A stretch of 64,000 bases of DNA from Candidatus Dormiibacterota bacterium (GTDB lineage: Bacteria > Chloroflexota > Dormibacteria > Dormibacterales > Dormibacteraceae). Positions 41,623 through 49,841 of the stretch are shown piece by piece. The notes beneath the pieces are model-generated. The model ran no database searches, was not told the origin of the DNA, and saw only the letters and a program-made list of their open reading frames with translations. Location: assembly GCA_003139695.1 (NCBI GenBank), contig PLJM01000012.1:124001-188000 (forward strand), read 5' to 3'. The translations under genes were made by a program, and so were the position numbers. Each line of letters opens with the position of its first letter. The stretch's first letter is position 1.

Positions 41623-42436
41623 CATACGAGTGGTGGTACCTAAACGCGTCGTCGGGGTCGCCCAGGCTGTCCATCGCCGACTCGACCTCCGCCTCGAGCT
41701 CGCTCCTGTAACGAGGTCCGAGCGATGTGATCAACGTGTAAGGGAGCGGACCGGCGCCGGCCATGAGCTCGGTCCATTCCCGCGCGTTTCGCGTGCGACC
41801 GCCCGTGACCATCTCCGTGATTCGCGTTACCTCGAAGCCTACCGCCCCGAGCAGCTGCGGCAGCACGTCCGGCTCGCCGAATCGAGCCCGCTCCGAGCTG
41901 TAGCGGGGCAGGCTCAGGTAATGGCGCCGCGCCAAAGGCGCCAACCCCTGGAAAAAGAGGTCCTGCGCGCGCGTGCTCAGGCTGCGCCGCTGGCAGGAAA
42001 CCGCCAGCCTTCCTCCAGGGCGGAGGACCCGATTGGCCTCCGCGAGGGCGTCGCTTGGATCGGCCAGGTAAGCGAGCGCCTCGCCCATCGTGACAAGGTC
42101 GAAGGTCTCCGGGCGGAACACCAACCGCTCCGCCGCCATGCCGACGAACTGTGTGTTCTTGCCTTGCTTCGCGCGCGCAATTGAAAGCATGCGATCCGAG
42201 AGGTCAATGCCGATCACGCTGCCAGGCGTGACCTTGCTCGCCACCAGATGAGCGACTAACCCTGTGCCCGTGGCGACGTCGAGAACATGTTCGCCGCGTT
42301 TTGGCGCCGCTAGCTCGACCAGCCTGGCGGCCACTCGACCATGCTGGCCGCCCGCCCAGCTGTCATAGACAGAGGCGATCTGGTCGAAGAAATCGACCAG
42401 ATGGTCAGTCATCTCGTCAGAGGCATCCGGGTCCAT
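41597..42436 (-). CDS. UbiE-like SAM-dependent methyltransferase
   Basis: 279 aa from ATG 42436 (a TTG precedes it by one codon). Motif I is VLDVATGTGLVAHLVA, motif II VIGIDLSDRML, and the acceptor-side motif LVTMGEALAYLADP is followed by EANRVLRPGGRLAVS, as in UbiE/Coq5-type enzymes. The N-terminal FDQIASVYDSWAGGQHG also fits. The C-terminal extension of ~90 residues is not typical of UbiE, so a quinone methyltransferase role is possible but not shown. Confidence 0.78.
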   Translation of the reverse strand: MDPDASDEMTDHLVDFFDQIASVYDSWAGGQHGRVAARLVELAAPKRGEHVLDVATGTGLVAHLVASKVTPGSVIGIDLSDRMLSIARAKQGKNTQFVGMAAERLVFRPETFDLVTMGEALAYLADPSDALAEANRVLRPGGRLAVSCQRRSLSTRAQDLFFQGLAPLARRHYLSLPRYSSERARFGEPDVLPQLLGAVGFEVTRITEMVTGGRTRNAREWTELMAGAGPLPYTLITSLGPRYRSELEAEVESAMDSLGDPDDAFRYHHSYVIAVARKV

Positions 42437-42514
42437 CAATGCGGTGAATGAGTCGCTGTGCGGCCACTCGCAAACCAGCCTGGCGGCCTCCCGATCCCTT
42501 CCTCTACGTTCAAT

Positions 42515-42593
42515 GACACCCTGTTACGATGCTAGCTCGTCCAAATTCAGAGCCTCCTGAATACCCTGGCTGCGAACGCAAGATCAGGGTGTC
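42515..42593. promoter_or_regulatory. Nine-base inverted repeat upstream of bactofilin
   Basis: GACACCCTG at 42515-42523 and CAGGGTGTC at 42585-42593 are perfect complements with a 61-bp gap, between the divergent methyltransferase and bactofilin genes. It could be a two-site operator or a long 5'-UTR stem, and chance is not excluded. Confidence 0.3.
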
Positions 42594-42650
42594 AGGCCGA
42601 GTTGAGCAGGACGACGGGGAAGCAGATCAAACCCACTAGAGGAGGCCCAC

Positions 42651-43031
42651 ATGGCCCAAGCTGAGAAGTCCGCGGCCCACTCGGCCGGGACCGCGCAAAA
42701 CGGCGGTACCAACGTAGTCACGCTCGGCCCTCGCGACACCCTCAACGGACGCCTGGACATCCACGGCGATTTGAGGATCCACGGCAACGTGGAGGGCGAG
42801 CTCAAGGCCAGCGGCGATGTCGCTATCGAGCCGACCGCAACCGTCCAGGCTTCCATCGAGGGGGCAAACGTGAACGTGCGCGGACAGGTCAATGGCAACG
42901 TGACCGCGCGCAAGCGGCTCACCCTCGGCGGCTCAGGCCGCCTCAACGGCGAGGTCAAGGTCGCACGTCTCACCGTCGAAGACGGAGCAACTTTGAACGG
43001 CAACGTCACCATGACGCCGGAAAAGGGCTAG
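42651..43031 (+). CDS. Bactofilin (polymer-forming cytoskeletal protein)
   Basis: 126 aa with a strong AGAGGAGG ribosome binding site. After a polar N-terminus (~22 residues), the rest is a right-handed beta-helix of short hydrophobic repeats: LNGRLDIHGDLRIHGNVEGE, LKASGDVAIEPTATVQ, GANVNVRGQVNGNVTA, RLTLGGSGRLNGEV. Bactofilins polymerise without nucleotides and scaffold envelope or cell-shape functions. They often sit near M23 peptidases; here the only M23 gene is 8 kb away. Confidence 0.9.
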   Translation: MAQAEKSAAHSAGTAQNGGTNVVTLGPRDTLNGRLDIHGDLRIHGNVEGELKASGDVAIEPTATVQASIEGANVNVRGQVNGNVTARKRLTLGGSGRLNGEVKVARLTVEDGATLNGNVTMTPEKG

Positions 43032-43058
43032 AGCGGCGAACCAGGCGCATAGGGCACA

Positions 43059-44429
43059 TTGCGCCGAAAGCCCGCCTATGACCTTGTAATAATCGGCGGC
43101 GGCGCGGCCGGGTCGGAGGCGGCGTTCACGGTCGCTGACGGCGGCAAGTCAAAGATCGTGCTGGCAGAGGCCACCCATTTCGGGGGCACTTGCACCAATT
43201 ACGGCTGCGTGCCCACCAAAGCGCTGGTCCGCACTGCGCGACTCGTCCATCTCATCCGTGGCGCCGACCGCTATGGGATCAAGGTCGGCGCGCCCGAAGT
43301 TGAATGGCGTCGCGCGATGGGGCGTGCATACCAGGTGCGTGACCACATGCTCCGCTACGGCTCCAACCCATTCAAGAAGGCAGGCGTGGAAGTGCGTTTT
43401 CCGTGCGAGGCGAAGTTGATTGGGGAGCGCAAGCTGCTCATCGGCGGAGAAGAAGAGATCGAGGCCCGTGCCGTGCTGATCGCAGCCGGCCTCGAGCCGA
43501 TCGTGCCCAATGTGCCGGGGCTTCGAGAGGCTGGCTATCTCGACAATGAAGGAATCCTCGAGCTGAAAGAGCTTCCAAACCGACTGGCTGTAGTCGGCTC
43601 CGGGCCCATCGGGTCGGAGTTTGCCCAGATTTTTTCCCGCTTCGGGGTGCAGGTGACACTCATCGAGCACGGAGCTCGCATCCTCTTTTCTGAGGAGCCT
43701 GAGACCTCCGCCGCGATTCGTGCGGTGTTCGAATCCGAGGGCATCGAGGTGCGCACGCGCATGAAGATGACGCGGGTTGAGCTGAGCGATGGCGTCAAAC
43801 GGATCTTCTTCGAGAGCGGCGCCTCAATCGAGGTGGACGAGATCCTCGTTGCCGTCGGCCGTTCGCTGGGCGGCAAGGCGCTCGGCCTCGACGCGGCGGG
43901 CATCGAATGGACTCCCCGCGGCATCAAGGTCAACAAGCAGCTCAGGACGTCAAAGCCCTGGGCGTGGGCGGCCGGCGATGTGGTCGGGGGCCCACTGTTC
44001 ACGCACGTCGCGTCGGAGATGGGCCGGGTTGCCGCCCGCAACGCGATGAAGAAAACGACCGAACGGATGGATCTCCGCGTGGTGCCGCGGGTGACGTTCA
44101 CGGACCCTGAGGTGGCGTCACTCGGGCTCACCGAGGCCGCCGCCAAGAAAGGCGGGCGCAAGGTTCGCACCGGCTTCGCGCGGCTCATCGAGGCAGAGAA
44201 AGCACAGATCGACGGCCTCGAGCACGGCCACGTCAAGTGTGTGGCCGATGTCAAGACCGGCGAGCTCCTCGGTTGCCACATCGTGTCCGAGAACGCAGGT
44301 GAAATGATCCATGAGGCGGTCGCGATGATGGCGGCTCGCACACCTGTCAAAGTCGTCGCGAAAGCAATGCATGCGTATCCGACTCTGTCCGAGCTGATGC
44401 GCTCGGCGCTGCGTCAGGCGGGCGGCTAG
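43059..44429 (+). CDS. Class I pyridine nucleotide-disulfide oxidoreductase
   Basis: 456 aa from a TTG 27 bp after bactofilin. The redox-active disulfide motif GGTCTNYGCVPTK lies at residues ~43-55. FAD binding is DLVIIGGGAAGSEAA, NAD binding is LAVVGSGPIGSEFAQIF, and the C-terminal dimer-partner dyad HAYPTLSE supplies His and Glu. This is the dihydrolipoamide dehydrogenase / mercuric reductase / mycothione-reductase-like group. There is no MerA-type N-terminal domain or C-terminal Cys pair, so mercury reduction is unlikely; lipoamide or a low-molecular-weight disulfide is more probable. Confidence 0.87.
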   Translation: MRRKPAYDLVIIGGGAAGSEAAFTVADGGKSKIVLAEATHFGGTCTNYGCVPTKALVRTARLVHLIRGADRYGIKVGAPEVEWRRAMGRAYQVRDHMLRYGSNPFKKAGVEVRFPCEAKLIGERKLLIGGEEEIEARAVLIAAGLEPIVPNVPGLREAGYLDNEGILELKELPNRLAVVGSGPIGSEFAQIFSRFGVQVTLIEHGARILFSEEPETSAAIRAVFESEGIEVRTRMKMTRVELSDGVKRIFFESGASIEVDEILVAVGRSLGGKALGLDAAGIEWTPRGIKVNKQLRTSKPWAWAAGDVVGGPLFTHVASEMGRVAARNAMKKTTERMDLRVVPRVTFTDPEVASLGLTEAAAKKGGRKVRTGFARLIEAEKAQIDGLEHGHVKCVADVKTGELLGCHIVSENAGEMIHEAVAMMAARTPVKVVAKAMHAYPTLSELMRSALRQAGG

Positions 44430-44827
44430 CGGCTTCCCCGTTCGGCTCGCGTCACCGCCGGCATCACCACTGACTTTACGTAGCGGCGCGCGGCATCCAT
44501 GACTGCGTGCACGATCTTCCATTCGAGCTGCTCGAACGAGCTCTCACCCCGGTTGAGCTCGGCCAGCCGCCCTTTCCAGAAGCTCGAATCGACATTGAGG
44601 CCGGGCAGCAGCGGAGGGACTTCTGCCTTGGCATTGCCCGCTGGCATCCTCGGGGCAGCGCTAGCAGGTCGGCCGGCCGGCGGGGTCGGGGCGGCGGCCT
44701 GCACTCCGAAGACGGGAGACGGCGGCGAGCTGGCAACCAGGTGCCACGCGACAATTGCCAGCGCAGCAACGATCGCGCACTCGCAAATGACAATCCAGGG
44801 CAGCGGTTTTCGAAGCAGGTTGCGCAT
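44426..44827 (-). CDS. Hypothetical single-span membrane protein
   Basis: 133 aa. A hydrophobic helix at ~10-32 (WIVICECAIVAALAIVAWHLV) is followed by a Pro/Ala-rich linker (QAAAPTPPAGRPASAAP). The C-terminal ~60 residues are helical and charged (SSFWKGRLAELNRGESSFEQLEW). No family is recognised. It ends 4 bp inside the convergent oxidoreductase gene. Confidence 0.5.
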   Translation of the reverse strand: MRNLLRKPLPWIVICECAIVAALAIVAWHLVASSPPSPVFGVQAAAPTPPAGRPASAAPRMPAGNAKAEVPPLLPGLNVDSSFWKGRLAELNRGESSFEQLEWKIVHAVMDAARRYVKSVVMPAVTRAERGSR

Positions 44828-44871
44828 CCGGCCAAACTAGGCCGCTCGTGCCGAGGCGTGAACCCAGGCTG

Positions 44872-46125
44872 TTAAGAGCGCAGCGAGCGAAGGGCCTGCA
44901 CGCCGCGCTCGATGGTCTCTGTGCGCTTGGGAAAGCTAAAACGCAGGTGGCCTCGTCCTTCGCGTGGGTCGTGGAAGAAGCTTGACCCAGGCACCGTCGC
45001 GACGGCGACCTTCTCGATCAGATGCCGAGCCATCGCGGTGTCGTCGTCGAAGCCGAAGGCTCCGATCCCTGCCATCACGTAATAAGCCCCATCGGGTGCC
45101 GCAGCGTCGAAGCCGCATTCCTGCAGTCCTGAGACGATAGCGTCGCGCCGTTCGCGGTAATCGCCGAGCAGCTCGACATAAAAGTCCCCTGGAAGCTCGA
45201 GGGCGGCGGCGACTGCGATCTGAAGCGGATGGGCGGCGCCGACGGTCAGGAAGTCGTGGACCTTGCGGATCCCGGCAGTGAGCGCCGCCGGCGCGATCAA
45301 CCAACCCACACGCCAGCCGGTGACCGAGAACGTTTTGCTCGCCCCGCTGATCGTGATGGTTCGATCCGCCATCCCCGGCAGCGTCGCGATGCTGATGTGC
45401 TCACCGCGATACACGAGGTGCTCGTAAATCTCATCGGTGATCGCTATCGCGTCATGTTCAATGCACAGGTCGGCGATCAGCTCCAGCTCCTGTCGTGAGA
45501 AAACCTTGCCTGTCGGATTGTGGGGAGTGTTGACGACGATGGCGCGCGTTCTGCTGGTGAATGCGCGGCGCAGCTCGTCCGGATCGAAGGCCCACGCCGG
45601 TGCTCGCAATGTGACGTAGCGCGGGACGGCGCCGCTGATTATGCAATCGGGTCCGTAGTTCTCATAGAAGGGCTCGAAGATGACGACCTCGTCACCGGGA
45701 TCGACAGCGGCCAGCATCGCGGCGATCATCGCCTCCGTCGCACCGCATGAAACGGTGACCTCTCTTTCGGGATCGACCTCGCGGCCCCACGCAATCGATT
45801 GCTTGCGGGCGATCGCGTTGCGCAACTGGGGAGCGCCCCAGGTCGTCGCGTACTGGTTGAACCCGTCTCGCATCGCCCTGGCGGCGGACTCCACGATGCG
45901 CGAGTCCGTCTCAAAGTCCGGGAAACCCTGGGCAAAGTTGATCGCCTTGTCGGGTCCGTTGAGCTGCAGGTTCATGCGCGTCATCTCGCGGATGACCGAC
46001 TCCGTGAAACTCTGGGCCTTCAGCGAGAGGCGAGCGGTGCCATCCGTGGCGTCAGTGGCCAGGATCCGCGCGCTCCAGTCGGATGTCAGCGCTCGAGCAG
46101 GAGAAGCACTTTTCGGGTTGCTCAA
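44872..46125 (-). CDS. PLP-dependent aminotransferase class I/II
   Basis: Up to 417 aa. Fold-type I motifs include GFPDFETD, VSCGATEAMIAAMLA, the PLP-ring region NTPHNPTGKVFSRQELE, AITDEIYEHLVY, and the internal aldimine lysine in SGASKTFSVTGWRVGW, with the carboxylate-binding Arg in LRFSFPK. The N-terminus is unclear: the TTG at 46125 makes it overlap the CBS gene by 74 bp, while ATGs at 45984 or 45975 remove conserved-looking residues (LKAQSFTESVIREM). It is part of a minus-strand run with ammonia-lyase and transporter genes, so amino-acid metabolism is likely. Confidence 0.85.
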   Translation of the reverse strand: MSNPKSASPARALTSDWSARILATDATDGTARLSLKAQSFTESVIREMTRMNLQLNGPDKAINFAQGFPDFETDSRIVESAARAMRDGFNQYATTWGAPQLRNAIARKQSIAWGREVDPEREVTVSCGATEAMIAAMLAAVDPGDEVVIFEPFYENYGPDCIISGAVPRYVTLRAPAWAFDPDELRRAFTSRTRAIVVNTPHNPTGKVFSRQELELIADLCIEHDAIAITDEIYEHLVYRGEHISIATLPGMADRTITISGASKTFSVTGWRVGWLIAPAALTAGIRKVHDFLTVGAAHPLQIAVAAALELPGDFYVELLGDYRERRDAIVSGLQECGFDAAAPDGAYYVMAGIGAFGFDDDTAMARHLIEKVAVATVPGSSFFHDPREGRGHLRFSFPKRTETIERGVQALRSLRS

Positions 46126-46519
46126 GCCCGCGCTCCCAGCGACCGCAGATGTTGCAGGTCCAGCGGGTTGTCGCGAAGAAATCGAGCACGTCGGAGCGGC
46201 TGAGCAGTCCCACCATCTTGCCGCGCTTGATCACCGGTACTCGACGTATCTTCTCGCCGACGAGGAGTCGCGCCGCCTCGTCGATACCCGTGTCCTCGCT
46301 GACGGTGATCACATGCTGGCTCATGATGTCGCGCGCGAACTTGCCCCTCTTGGAGAAGACGTCGATCTCCGACACGATGCCGACCACGTGTCCGTCGGCT
46401 CCAATTACCGGTCCGCCAGTGATTCGCTTGGAGGTGAGGGTCAGCGCGATCTCTTCGACTGGCGTGTCTTCGCGGAAGGTGATCACGTTTGTCGTCATCA
46501 CCTCTTTGACTGGGATCAT
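46052..46519 (-). CDS. CBS-pair protein with C-terminal zinc ribbon
   Basis: 155 aa. Two CBS domains: VKEVMTTNVITFREDTPVEE through VVGIVSEIDV, and ARDIMSQHVITVSEDTGIDE through MVGLLSRSDVLDFF. The tail carries Cys122, Cys125, Cys138 and Cys141 (CNIC ... CFSC), a zinc-ribbon or rubredoxin-like knuckle. CBS pairs bind adenine nucleotides or SAM and regulate partner proteins. ATGA overlap with the ammonia-lyase gene and overlap with the aminotransferase gene suggest it senses a nucleotide for this operon. Confidence 0.8.
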   Translation of the reverse strand: MIPVKEVMTTNVITFREDTPVEEIALTLTSKRITGGPVIGADGHVVGIVSEIDVFSKRGKFARDIMSQHVITVSEDTGIDEAARLLVGEKIRRVPVIKRGKMVGLLSRSDVLDFFATTRWTCNICGRWERGLEQPEKCFSCSSADIRLERADPGH

Positions 46520-47478
46520 CGGGTTCCGAGCAGTTTAGCCATCGTTTCGAAATTGGAGTTGCCGCCGCTCAAGATCAGACCGGTGCTGCCCTTGGGGAAT
46601 TTGCCGGCCAGGTAAGCCGCCAAAGGAAGCGCCCCTGTGGGTTCGAGCGCGATGTGAAGTCGAGTCCAGGCGACCCGAACGCCCGTTGCGATTTCGTCTT
46701 CCGTGACAGTGACGATCTCATCCACCAGCTCGTTGGCGAACATCACCTCGAAGTTGCGCGCCCCGATTGCGGTGGTCCGCACCCCGTCCGCGATGGTCGA
46801 CGGAGCGGCACCAAGGCTCCTGATGTTGCCGGCCTTCCACGACTGGTATGCGTCGTCTGCATTTGCCGGCTCGACTCCAATCACCTTGATGTTGGGGTTA
46901 TGGGACTTCGCGACGATCGCGGTGCCCGAGAGGAGGCCGCCACCTCCGACCGGGGTCGCGATGACATCTAGCTGGGGTACGTCCTCCAGCAGCTCCATTG
47001 CGGCCGTGCCCTGTCCATGGATCACGTCCCAGTCGTCGAATGGGTGGACGAGTGAAAAGCCGCGGTCACCCATCACCTCAAGCAGACGCTGCTCCCGGTT
47101 GGCGAAGGTGATGCCTTCCTGGATCACCTCGGCACCCAGAGCTCGTGTTGCGGCGACCTTGGCGGGGTTGGCGTCCTCCGGTATCAGGAGGAGCGCGGGT
47201 ATGCCTGCGGTCCGTGCCGCCAGCGCGACCGCCTGCGCGTGGTTGCCGGAGCTCACGGCGATCACCCCGATCGGTCGAGGCTCGCGCGCCATCTGAGAAA
47301 GCACCGCATTGAACGCGCCTCTCGGCTTGAAGGACCCTGTCACCTGGAAGCACTCGGGCTTCAGCCGAAGGTCAGGGTCCAGGTCGGTCGTAAGCGTGGC
47401 AGTCCGGCGGATATGAGGTCGGATCCGGCCCGCCGCCGTCGAAACCTCGGCTCGATGCGCCGCTACGAAACCATTCAT
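46516..47478 (-). CDS. Threonine/serine ammonia-lyase or serine racemase (PLP fold type II)
   Basis: 320 aa. The PLP lysine is Lys51 in QVTGSFKPRGAF. The SSGNHAQAVALAAR loop binds the substrate carboxylate, and VGGGGLLSG binds the PLP phosphate. There is no C-terminal ACT regulatory domain, so it is the short, catabolic or racemase-like type rather than biosynthetic IlvA. It deaminates threonine to 2-oxobutyrate and/or serine to pyruvate. ATGA couplings exist to the DMT transporter upstream and the CBS gene downstream. Confidence 0.88.
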   Translation of the reverse strand: MNGFVAAHRAEVSTAAGRIRPHIRRTATLTTDLDPDLRLKPECFQVTGSFKPRGAFNAVLSQMAREPRPIGVIAVSSGNHAQAVALAARTAGIPALLLIPEDANPAKVAATRALGAEVIQEGITFANREQRLLEVMGDRGFSLVHPFDDWDVIHGQGTAAMELLEDVPQLDVIATPVGGGGLLSGTAIVAKSHNPNIKVIGVEPANADDAYQSWKAGNIRSLGAAPSTIADGVRTTAIGARNFEVMFANELVDEIVTVTEDEIATGVRVAWTRLHIALEPTGALPLAAYLAGKFPKGSTGLILSGGNSNFETMAKLLGTR

Positions 47479-48395
47479 GCGGCGGCCTTATCGGCGCTCG
47501 CGCGCACCCGTCCACGACCGACGTTCGTAAGCACGATCCCGGCAAGGATGACAACCATACCCACCACTATGGGCAACGACACCGGCTCGTGCAGCAAGGT
47601 GGCGCCCCAGAACACGGCCGTCACCGGAACGAGGAGCGTGACGCCAGAGCCGCGGACTGGTCCAAGCGAGTTGAGAACGTAGTAGTAGAGAACTCCAGCG
47701 ATCCCTGACCCGGCGATCCCCAACGCCAGGACCGCGGCGATGGACTTGAGCTCGAAGTGCGCTCCCGGCACACTCGGCACCGCGAAGGGAAGCATGAACA
47801 GCGCGGTGAACGCTAGCTGGCCGAGGTTCGCCTCGAAGACGTTCACGCCGCGCAACTTGCGTCGCTGGTACAGGGCGGACACGGCGTACGACAGCGACGC
47901 GAACAGCACCGCCACCGCCCCGATCAGGTCACCGCGGACTCCTGATGCTGTGATGTCGGGCAGGACGAGGATGACCACTCCGGCAAGGCCGATCAAGACA
48001 CCGGCGTAGTTGATGGCGCTTGGGCGCTCGGAGGGGATCACCCAGTAGACGAGGATCGCGGCCCACAGCGGCGTGGTCGCGTTCAGGATGCTGGCGAGGC
48101 CACTCGAGATCCGTTCCTCGCCCCAAGCGATGGACACCCACGGAATCACGCCGGCCGTGATCGCCATCACAGCGAACGGAATCAAGCGACGTCTTGGATC
48201 GACGACCAGGTTTCGGCGCATCACGATCATGAGGGCGGCCAACGCGACGGCGCCGGAGGCTGAACGGATGAGCACGAGCACCGTTGGGCTCATGTCCTGC
48301 ACTGCCACTTTGATGAACAGGAAGGAGGCGCCCCAGATCAACGCAATGGAAGCGAGAGCAAGGTAAGGCAACCACCCGCGGCGGGAATCAGACAC
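47475..48395 (-). CDS. EamA/DMT-family transporter
   Basis: 306 aa with ten predicted membrane helices in two EamA repeats, the first beginning LALASIALIWGASFLFIKVAV and the second DLIGAVAVLFASLSYAVSAL. A conserved PVTAVFWGATLLHEP lies near the end. These proteins usually export amino acids or other small metabolites. Its position between dtd and the ammonia-lyase gene suggests amino-acid export, which is inference. GTG start overlapping dtd by 8 bp. Confidence 0.85.
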   Translation of the reverse strand: MSDSRRGWLPYLALASIALIWGASFLFIKVAVQDMSPTVLVLIRSASGAVALAALMIVMRRNLVVDPRRRLIPFAVMAITAGVIPWVSIAWGEERISSGLASILNATTPLWAAILVYWVIPSERPSAINYAGVLIGLAGVVILVLPDITASGVRGDLIGAVAVLFASLSYAVSALYQRRKLRGVNVFEANLGQLAFTALFMLPFAVPSVPGAHFELKSIAAVLALGIAGSGIAGVLYYYVLNSLGPVRGSGVTLLVPVTAVFWGATLLHEPVSLPIVVGMVVILAGIVLTNVGRGRVRASADKAAA

Positions 48396-48855
48396 GGGTC
48401 GGCCAGTCGTCAGAGGACATGACGAGCGTCACCGGGCCGTCGTTCTCGATCGTGACGGTCATGTCCGCTCCGAAGCTGCCGGTTTGGGTCTCGACCTCGC
48501 GCTCGCGAAATCGTTGCACGAACGCGAGATAGAGCTCCTCGGCTCGCTTCGGATCGCCGGCGCCAAGGAGGCTCGGCCGCCGGCCTCGGCTGAAGTCGGC
48601 GAACAGCGTGAACTGCGACACGATCAGCGCCGAGCCGTGAACATCGACAAGGCTCAGGTTCATTCGCCCTGCCTCGTCGGCGAACACGCGCATGTCGATG
48701 ACCTTGTCGGCCAGCTTTCGAATCGTCGCCTCGTCGTCATTGGATGCCGCACCCACCAACAACACGTAACCGCGCCCGATGGTTGCACTGCGAGGCTCAC
48801 CGGCCTCGTTCCAGGTGACCGAGCCGGCCGTCACACGCTGGACGACCAATCTCAT
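48388..48855 (-). CDS. dtd: D-aminoacyl-tRNA deacylase
   Basis: 155 aa. The two active-site signatures are SQFTLFADFSRGRRPS near residue 79 (the SQFTL motif) and NDGPVTLVMSS near the end (the NxGPVT motif). The N-terminus MRLVVQRVTAGSV is also typical. The enzyme hydrolyses D-amino acids mischarged onto tRNA. It is first in the minus-strand run to 44872, with repeat copy D just upstream. Confidence 0.93.
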   Translation of the reverse strand: MRLVVQRVTAGSVTWNEAGEPRSATIGRGYVLLVGAASNDDEATIRKLADKVIDMRVFADEAGRMNLSLVDVHGSALIVSQFTLFADFSRGRRPSLLGAGDPKRAEELYLAFVQRFREREVETQTGSFGADMTVTIENDGPVTLVMSSDDWPTRV

Positions 48856-48862
48856 ATCAATG

Positions 48863-48983
48863 CCAGAGTGGCCGGTAGGCCGGGTTTACCCCGGCCGTCA
48901 CCCAATCGTTCATCTTCCAAACGCCTCCATGCGTGGTTGGGAGGGTGGGGGTCCCGCGGGGGAGGCCTGACTCCCCCGCGCCT
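48863..48983 (-). repeat. Dispersed two-hairpin element, copy D
   Basis: Starts directly after the TGA of accA on the minus strand. Left hairpin GCGGGGGAG / CTCCCCCGC, middle ATGGAGGCGTTTGGAAGATG, right hairpin GGCCGGG-gtaaa-CCCGGCC (48878-48896). Relative to A-C the last pair of the right stem has changed from A-T to G-C, and the T/C mismatch in the left stem has become G-C, both preserving pairing. Confidence 0.8.
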
Positions 48984-49841
48984 TCAGATTTTGGGTCCGA
49001 AGTGTGGTTCGGCGCGGATCAGGGAGTCGATGTAGCGGAATCGCTCGTAGCGATGCTGAAGCAGCTCCTCGGTGGGTTGTGCGAGGAGAGGTCGGAGATG
49101 GCGATAAAGAGCCTCGTCGAGCGCGGCGGCGGTGGCCTCGTAATCGACACGCGCGCTGCCTTCGGGCTCGGTCACGACCTCCTCGACGACGCCCATCGCC
49201 AGCAGATCGCGCGAGGTCAGCTGGAGCTGCTCCGCCGCTTCCACCTTGCGCGTGTTGTCGCGCCAGACGATCGACGCCGCAGCCTCCGGAGAGGCCACGG
49301 AGTAGATCGAGTTCTCGAGCATGATCACCCGGTCCGCGACGCCCATACCTAGCGCCCCGCCGCTGCCACCCTCGCCGATAACCGCGGCCACAATCGGCAC
49401 GGGGATCCGGAACCATTCCATGATCGCCTTGGCGATCGCCGAGGCAATCCCTCGCTCCTCAGCCCCTGCTCCCGGGTAGGCGCCAGGGGTGTCGATCAGC
49501 GAGACGATCGGAAAGTTGAACTTGGCGGCGTGCTGGGCAAGGCGAATCGCTTTGCGATAGCCCTCCGGGTGCATCATTCCCCAGTTCCTCGCGACCCTCT
49601 CCTTGAGGCTCCGGCCTTTCTGATGGCCGAGGAACATCGTCGCCCTGCCGTGCCAGAGGCCGACTCCGCCGATAAGCGCCGGGTCGTCCCCGGAGATGCG
49701 GTCTCCGTGCATCTCGACGAAATCCGGCGCCATCCGCTTGATGTAGTCGAGGGAGTAAGGCCGATCGGGATGCCTGGCAAGCTCCACGACCTGCCAGACG
49801 GTGAGGGTCGTTTCCTCGGGCCGGCGCCCGTGCAGCTTCAT
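48984..49841 (-). CDS. accA: Acetyl-CoA carboxylase carboxyltransferase subunit alpha
   Basis: 285 aa. Carboxyltransferase signature: GHQKGRSLKERVARNWGMMHPEGYRKAIRL, LIDTPGAYPGAGAEERG, then GEGGSGGALGMGVADRVIMLEN and SVASPEAAASIVW. With AccD it transfers carboxyl from carboxybiotin to acetyl-CoA to form malonyl-CoA. ATGA overlap with accD. Repeat copy D follows its stop. Biotin carboxylase and BCCP genes are not in the window. Confidence 0.95.
   Translation of the reverse strand: MKLHGRRPEETTLTVWQVVELARHPDRPYSLDYIKRMAPDFVEMHGDRISGDDPALIGGVGLWHGRATMFLGHQKGRSLKERVARNWGMMHPEGYRKAIRLAQHAAKFNFPIVSLIDTPGAYPGAGAEERGIASAIAKAIMEWFRIPVPIVAAVIGEGGSGGALGMGVADRVIMLENSIYSVASPEAAASIVWRDNTRKVEAAEQLQLTSRDLLAMGVVEEVVTEPEGSARVDYEATAAALDEALYRHLRPLLAQPTEELLQHRYERFRYIDSLIRAEPHFGPKI

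Noticed and set aside
43059..44429. Mercuric reductase
   Set aside because: The N-terminal heavy-metal domain and the C-terminal Cys pair are missing, and there are no mer genes nearby.
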